Assembly (NCBI GenBank): GCA_964343975.1
Contig: CAYFLU010000027.1
Location: 1 to 24,757 of the forward strand
Origin: SCUN01 sp964343975
GTDB lineage: Bacteria; Acidobacteriota; Vicinamibacteria; Vicinamibacterales; SCN-69-37
Direction of reading: 5' to 3'
Length of the DNA: 24,757 nucleotides
Notes under the pieces: model-generated
Databases searched by the model: none
What the model was told of the DNA's origin: nothing
What the model saw: the letters and a program-made list of their open reading frames with translations, nothing else
Position numbers and translations under genes: made by a program
Shown: in pieces, positions 21,552 through 24,757 of the stretch
Layout: every line of letters begins with the position of its first letter
Numbering within the stretch: the stretch's first letter is position 1

Positions 21552-22795
21552 CGCTGATGACCAGACTGCAACCGCTCGTGGGCCTCGCGCTGATTCTCGG
21601 CGTGGCGTACGCGCTCTCCACCAACCGCAAGGCGATCACACTGCGGACGGTCGCCTGGGGTCTCGGCCTCCAGTTCTTCTTCGCGCTGATCGTGCTGAAG
21701 ACCGGCTTCGGCCAGCACGCGTTCGCGGTGCTCGGCGACAAGATCCAGCAGTTGCTGGGCTTCTCGACGATCGGGTCCGCCTTCGTGTTCGGTCCGCTCG
21801 GTGACAAGGCCGTGTGGGGCCAGGCGATGACGAAGGTCTTCGGTGAGGCCGGCGGTCAGTACACCGTGCTCTTCGCGTTCCAGATCCTGCCGACGATCAT
21901 CTTCATCGCCGCGCTCTTCGCGGTGCTCTATTACTTCGGCGTCATGCAGATCGTCGTGCGGGTTTTTGCCGTCGTGATGAATCGCGTGATGGGCGCGAGC
22001 GGCGCCGAGTCGCTGAACGTGGCCGCCTCGATCTTCATGGGGCAGACCGAAGCCCCGCTCACGATCCGGCCGTACCTCGGCAAGATGACGCAGTCGGAAC
22101 TGATGACCGTCATGACCGCCGGCATGGCGCACATCTCGGGCGGCATCATGGCCGCCTACATCGCGTTCGGCATCAAGGCGGAGCATCTGCTCACGGCCGT
22201 GATCATGACGGCGCCCGGCACGCTGATGATGGCGAAGATGTTCGTGCCGGAAACCGGCACGCCGGAAACGCAGGGCGGTGTGAGGCTCGACAGCGAGAAG
22301 CTCGACGTCAACGTCATCGACGCGGCCGGTCGTGGTACGGGAGAGGGCCTGCACCTCGCTCTGAACGTGTGCGCGATGCTGATCTCGTTCGTCTCGCTCG
22401 TGGCGCTCCTCAACGCGCTCCTCGGTGTCGTGGGCCTGAGCATGCAGCAGATTCTCGGCTGGGTCTTCTCACCGGTGGCCTGGAGCCTCGGCGTGCCCTG
22501 GAAGGACGCGGCCACGGTGGGCAACCTCCTCGGCACCCGCATGGTGCTGAACGAATTCATCGCGTTCGCGAACCTCGGTCCGATGCAGGCGTCGCTCGAT
22601 CCGCGTTCGTTCATGATCGCGACGTTTGCGCTCTGCGGGTTCGCGAACTTCGCGTCGATCGGCATTCAGATCGGGGGCATCGGCGCGCTCGCGCCGGAGC
22701 GTCGTCATGATCTGGCGAAGCTCGGCTTCCGCGCGATGCTGGCCGGCACGCTCGCCAACTTCGTGACGGCCATCATCGTCGCGCTGCTGACGTAG
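21548..22795 (+). CDS. Concentrative nucleoside transporter (CNT / NupC family)
   Basis: The 415-residue inner-membrane protein imports nucleosides driven by a proton or sodium gradient. CNT hallmarks are GQTEAPLTIRPYL, the HISGGIMAAYIAFG segment, LGTRMVLNEFIAFANL and CGFANFASIGIQIGGIGALAPERR. The LQFFFALIVLKTGFGQ N-terminal segment is also usual. Eight to ten membrane helices are expected. The TTG start overlaps the deoA stop by 4 bases and has a strong GGAGG site upstream (21538-21542), so translation is coupled but also independently primed. punA begins 8 bases after its stop. Substrate preference (pyrimidine or purine) is not visible. Confidence 0.93.
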   Translation: MTLMTRLQPLVGLALILGVAYALSTNRKAITLRTVAWGLGLQFFFALIVLKTGFGQHAFAVLGDKIQQLLGFSTIGSAFVFGPLGDKAVWGQAMTKVFGEAGGQYTVLFAFQILPTIIFIAALFAVLYYFGVMQIVVRVFAVVMNRVMGASGAESLNVAASIFMGQTEAPLTIRPYLGKMTQSELMTVMTAGMAHISGGIMAAYIAFGIKAEHLLTAVIMTAPGTLMMAKMFVPETGTPETQGGVRLDSEKLDVNVIDAAGRGTGEGLHLALNVCAMLISFVSLVALLNALLGVVGLSMQQILGWVFSPVAWSLGVPWKDAATVGNLLGTRMVLNEFIAFANLGPMQASLDPRSFMIATFALCGFANFASIGIQIGGIGALAPERRHDLAKLGFRAMLAGTLANFVTAIIVALLT

Positions 22796-22803
22796 GAGAT
22801 GCC

Positions 22804-23625
22804 ATGAACGCGTATTTCGAAAAGGTCACGCAGGCCTCCGAGTTTCTGCGCGCGCGCCTCGGCGAGACGCCGCAGGCCGCGATCGTGCTGGGCTCGGGGC
22901 TCGGCGACTTCGCCGACAGTCTGGCCAACGCGACCACGATTGACTACACGGATATCCCGCACTGGCCGGCGTCGAAGGTCATGGGGCATGCCGGCAAGCT
23001 CGTGGTGGGCACGACGCGCGGGAAGCGGGTGCTCGTGCTGGCCGGCCGTGTGCACTTCTACGAAGGCCACGATCTGCAGACCGTGACGTTTGCGACGCGC
23101 GTGCTGTGGAAGCTCGGCATTCAGGTGCTGATGCTCACCAACGCCGCGGGCGGCATCAATACGAAGTTCGCGTCGGGCGCGCTGATGGTGATCGACGATC
23201 ACATCAACTTCCTCGGCAGCAATCCGCTGATCGGACCGAACGACGACCGCTTCGGGTTCCGCTTTCCGGATATGAGCGAGGTGTACTCGAAGCGCCTGCG
23301 TGCCCTCGCCGACGACAGCGCGAAGGCGATGGGGCTCGCGCTCGAACACGGCGTGTACGTCGCTGTGCATGGCCCGAGCTACGAGACGCCCGCGGAGATC
23401 CGCGCGTTCCGCGTGTGGGGCGCCGATGCCGTGGGGATGTCCACCGCGCCGGAAGCGATCGTGGCGCGGCACATGAAGATGGAGGTGCTCGGCATCTCCT
23501 GCATCACCAACATGGCCGCGGGCGTGTTGCCGCAGCCGCTCCATCACGACGAAGTCATGGAAACCGCCCAGCGCGTGAAGGGGCAGTTCATCGCGCTCCT
23601 CGAGGGCATCGTCGAACGGCTATGA
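22804..23625 (+). CDS. punA: Purine-nucleoside phosphorylase, trimeric PNP type
   Basis: It phosphorolyses inosine, guanosine and their deoxy forms to the base and sugar-1-phosphate. The 273-residue protein carries LGSGLGDF, GRVHFYEGHD, LTNAAGGIN, YETPAEIRAFRVWGADAVGMSTAPEAIVARH and SCITNMAAGV. The Glu in YETPAEIR and the Asn in ITNMAAG are the base-contacting residues that favour 6-oxopurines. The VGMST segment argues for PNP rather than 5'-methylthioadenosine phosphorylase. A GGAG site 6 bases before the ATG supports the start. It overlaps cdd by 4 bases (ATGA). Confidence 0.93.
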   Translation: MNAYFEKVTQASEFLRARLGETPQAAIVLGSGLGDFADSLANATTIDYTDIPHWPASKVMGHAGKLVVGTTRGKRVLVLAGRVHFYEGHDLQTVTFATRVLWKLGIQVLMLTNAAGGINTKFASGALMVIDDHINFLGSNPLIGPNDDRFGFRFPDMSEVYSKRLRALADDSAKAMGLALEHGVYVAVHGPSYETPAEIRAFRVWGADAVGMSTAPEAIVARHMKMEVLGISCITNMAAGVLPQPLHHDEVMETAQRVKGQFIALLEGIVERL

Positions 23626-24029
23626 CGCTGGCGCCTGAACGCGTGCCGGCCCTGGTGGAGGCGGCGCGGGCCGCGCGCCTCCGCGCCATCGCGCCGTACT
23701 CGCACTTTCTGGTCGGCGCGGCTCTGCTCACCGCCGACGGCACCGTCATCACCGGCTGCAACGTCGAGAATGCGTCCTACGGGCTCACGATGTGCGCCGA
23801 GCGGGTGGCGTTGCTGAAGGCCTTATCGGACGGCTATCGCGATTTCGTGGCGTGTGTCGTTGTGGCGGATACCGCCAGTCCGACGCCGCCCTGCGGCCCG
23901 TGCCGTCAGTTGCTCTGGGAGTACTGCGGCGACATTCCCATCGTCATGGCGAATCTCTCGGCCGTGACGGCGCACCTGCAGATGAAGGACCTCCTGCCGT
24001 TGCCGTTCGACGGCCGCCTGCTGTCCTGA
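23622..24029 (+). CDS. cdd: Cytidine deaminase
   Basis: The 135-residue zinc enzyme converts cytidine and deoxycytidine to uridine and deoxyuridine, which deoA can then cleave. Motifs: the substrate-binding APYSHFLVGAAL and GCNVENASYGLTMCAERVAL, and the second zinc motif PPCGPCRQLLWEY. Together they give the CAE...PCxxC set of the short, tetrameric class, with Glu of CAER as the catalytic residue. The ATG overlaps the punA stop by 4 bases, so translational coupling is likely. The C-terminus (LLPLPFDG) is typical of the family. Confidence 0.95.
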   Translation: MTLAPERVPALVEAARAARLRAIAPYSHFLVGAALLTADGTVITGCNVENASYGLTMCAERVALLKALSDGYRDFVACVVVADTASPTPPCGPCRQLLWEYCGDIPIVMANLSAVTAHLQMKDLLPLPFDGRLLS

Positions 24030-24038
24030 CGAGTTCGC

Positions 24039-24757
24039 ATGCTGCCGACGATTGAGATGCAGGCCGACGCGGTCGTGATGATCGACCAGCGGAAGCTACC
24101 CGCCCAGGAAGTGTACGTGCACTGCAAGACCGCCAACGAGGTCGCCCGTGCCATCAAGACGATGGTGATCCGTGGCGCGCCGGCGATCGGCGTCGCGGCG
24201 GCGATGGGCATTGCACTCGGCATGCGGCGCTGTACGGCGCCGGGCACGAAGCAGTTCGCCGTCGAGTTCAACAAGCTCTGCGAGCTCATGGCGGGCACAC
24301 GGCCCACGGCGGTCAACCTGTTCTGGGCGATCGCGGAGATGAAGCGCGCATTCTCCATCGGTGTCCGCGCCGGCGAGTCGGTGGACGAGCTCAAGGTGCG
24401 GCTCGCGGCGACGGCACAACAGATTCATGACGATGACCTCGCCGCCTGTCAGGCGATGGGGCAGCACGGCGCGGCGCTCGTGCCGGCCGGCGCGCGCATC
24501 CTCACGCACTGCAATGCCGGGGCGCTCGCCACGGCAGGCTACGGCACGGCGCTCGGTGTCATCCGTGCGGCGGCGGCGCAGGGCAAAGTGGCGCAGGTGT
24601 ATGCCGACGAGACGCGGCCGTTCTTTCAGGGCGCCCGCCTCACGGCGTGGGAACTCGTGCGCGAGCAGATCCCGACGACCGTGATCACCGAGAGCATGGC
24701 GGGGCCGCTCATGCGCGATGGCGGCATCGACTTCGTGGTGGTGGGCGCCGATCGCAT
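24039..24757 (+). CDS. mtnA: S-methyl-5-thioribose-1-phosphate isomerase, N-terminal part (runs off window end)
   Basis: It isomerises methylthioribose-1-phosphate to methylthioribulose-1-phosphate in the methionine salvage pathway. The first 239 codons are visible, about two-thirds of the usual 340-370. Conserved segments are MVIRGAPAIGVAAAMG, GTRPTAVNLFWA, ILTHCNAGALATAGYGTALG (catalytic Cys in THCNAG), VYADETRPFFQGARLTAWEL and VVVGADRI at the very end, which contains the catalytic Asp. The related eIF2B-like proteins lack this Cys/Asp pair, so the isomerase call is good. The start is ATG 24039, 9 bases after the cdd stop, with no strong ribosome site. Its place behind punA suggests that sugar-1-phosphates from nucleoside breakdown are handled together. 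Confidence 0.93.
   Translation, partial: MLPTIEMQADAVVMIDQRKLPAQEVYVHCKTANEVARAIKTMVIRGAPAIGVAAAMGIALGMRRCTAPGTKQFAVEFNKLCELMAGTRPTAVNLFWAIAEMKRAFSIGVRAGESVDELKVRLAATAQQIHDDDLAACQAMGQHGAALVPAGARILTHCNAGALATAGYGTALGVIRAAAAQGKVAQVYADETRPFFQGARLTAWELVREQIPTTVITESMAGPLMRDGGIDFVVVGADR

Noticed and set aside
1..24757. tRNA, rRNA, prophage, insertion sequence or defence-system genes
   Set aside because: None could be recognised; nearly all coding space is taken by conserved cellular genes and no transposase or integrase frame was seen.

Overview
The window is GC-rich bacterial chromosome in which almost all sequence is coding. Genes are packed into operons with many 4-base start/stop overlaps, and TTG and GTG starts are frequent. 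The content points to a free-living Gram-negative, rod-shaped bacterium: elongasome operon mreBCD-mrdA-rodA followed by an RNase E/G gene, a PpiD-type periplasmic foldase, a large SppA and an M28 peptidase. Gene order and the PpiD-like N-terminus resemble Acidobacteriota of the Vicinamibacteria type. That placement is inference from memory; no rRNA or other marker is present to settle it.

Layout. 1-1245: 3' part of an M28 zinc peptidase, ending at a strong intrinsic terminator whose T-tract runs into a probable leaderless promoter for sppA (1325-3061). 3042-3461: a composite repeat element between the convergent sppA and ppiD genes. It has two 51-base inverted arms (46/51 matches) enclosing a 27-base tandem array that contains a 100-N assembly gap. 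The left arm supplies the last codons and stop of sppA. 3472-5379 (-): PpiD-like parvulin foldase. It diverges at two extended -10 promoters from a GAF-GGDEF diguanylate cyclase gene (5507-6970), which overlaps mreB and heads the cell-elongation operon: mreB, mreC, mreD, mrdA (PBP2), rodA, rng, to 13974.

14034-14477 is a small secreted protein of unknown function with its own promoter inside the end of rng. A perfect hairpin separates it from a minus-strand module at 14496-16956: ECF sigma factor, zinc-finger anti-sigma factor and a DUF4097 beta-repeat protein, all overlapping by 4 bases. Further along the minus strand lie a TetR regulator, an alkyltransferase-like (ATL) protein with Tyr in place of the catalytic Cys, a secreted PafA-like phosphatase and a small membrane protein.

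At 20209-20231 two overlapping -10 boxes appear to drive leaderless transcripts in both directions. The plus-strand transcript is a nucleoside uptake and salvage operon: deoA, a CNT-family transporter, punA, cdd and mtnA (cut by the window end). Together these genes import nucleosides, deaminate cytidine, phosphorolyse pyrimidine and purine nucleosides and isomerise methylthioribose-1-phosphate.

Most of the window is conserved housekeeping. The parts most worth a second look are the composite inverted/tandem repeat at the sppA 3' end, the apparently leaderless promoters (including the bidirectional one), the cyclase locked to mreB, and the Tyr-variant ATL protein.
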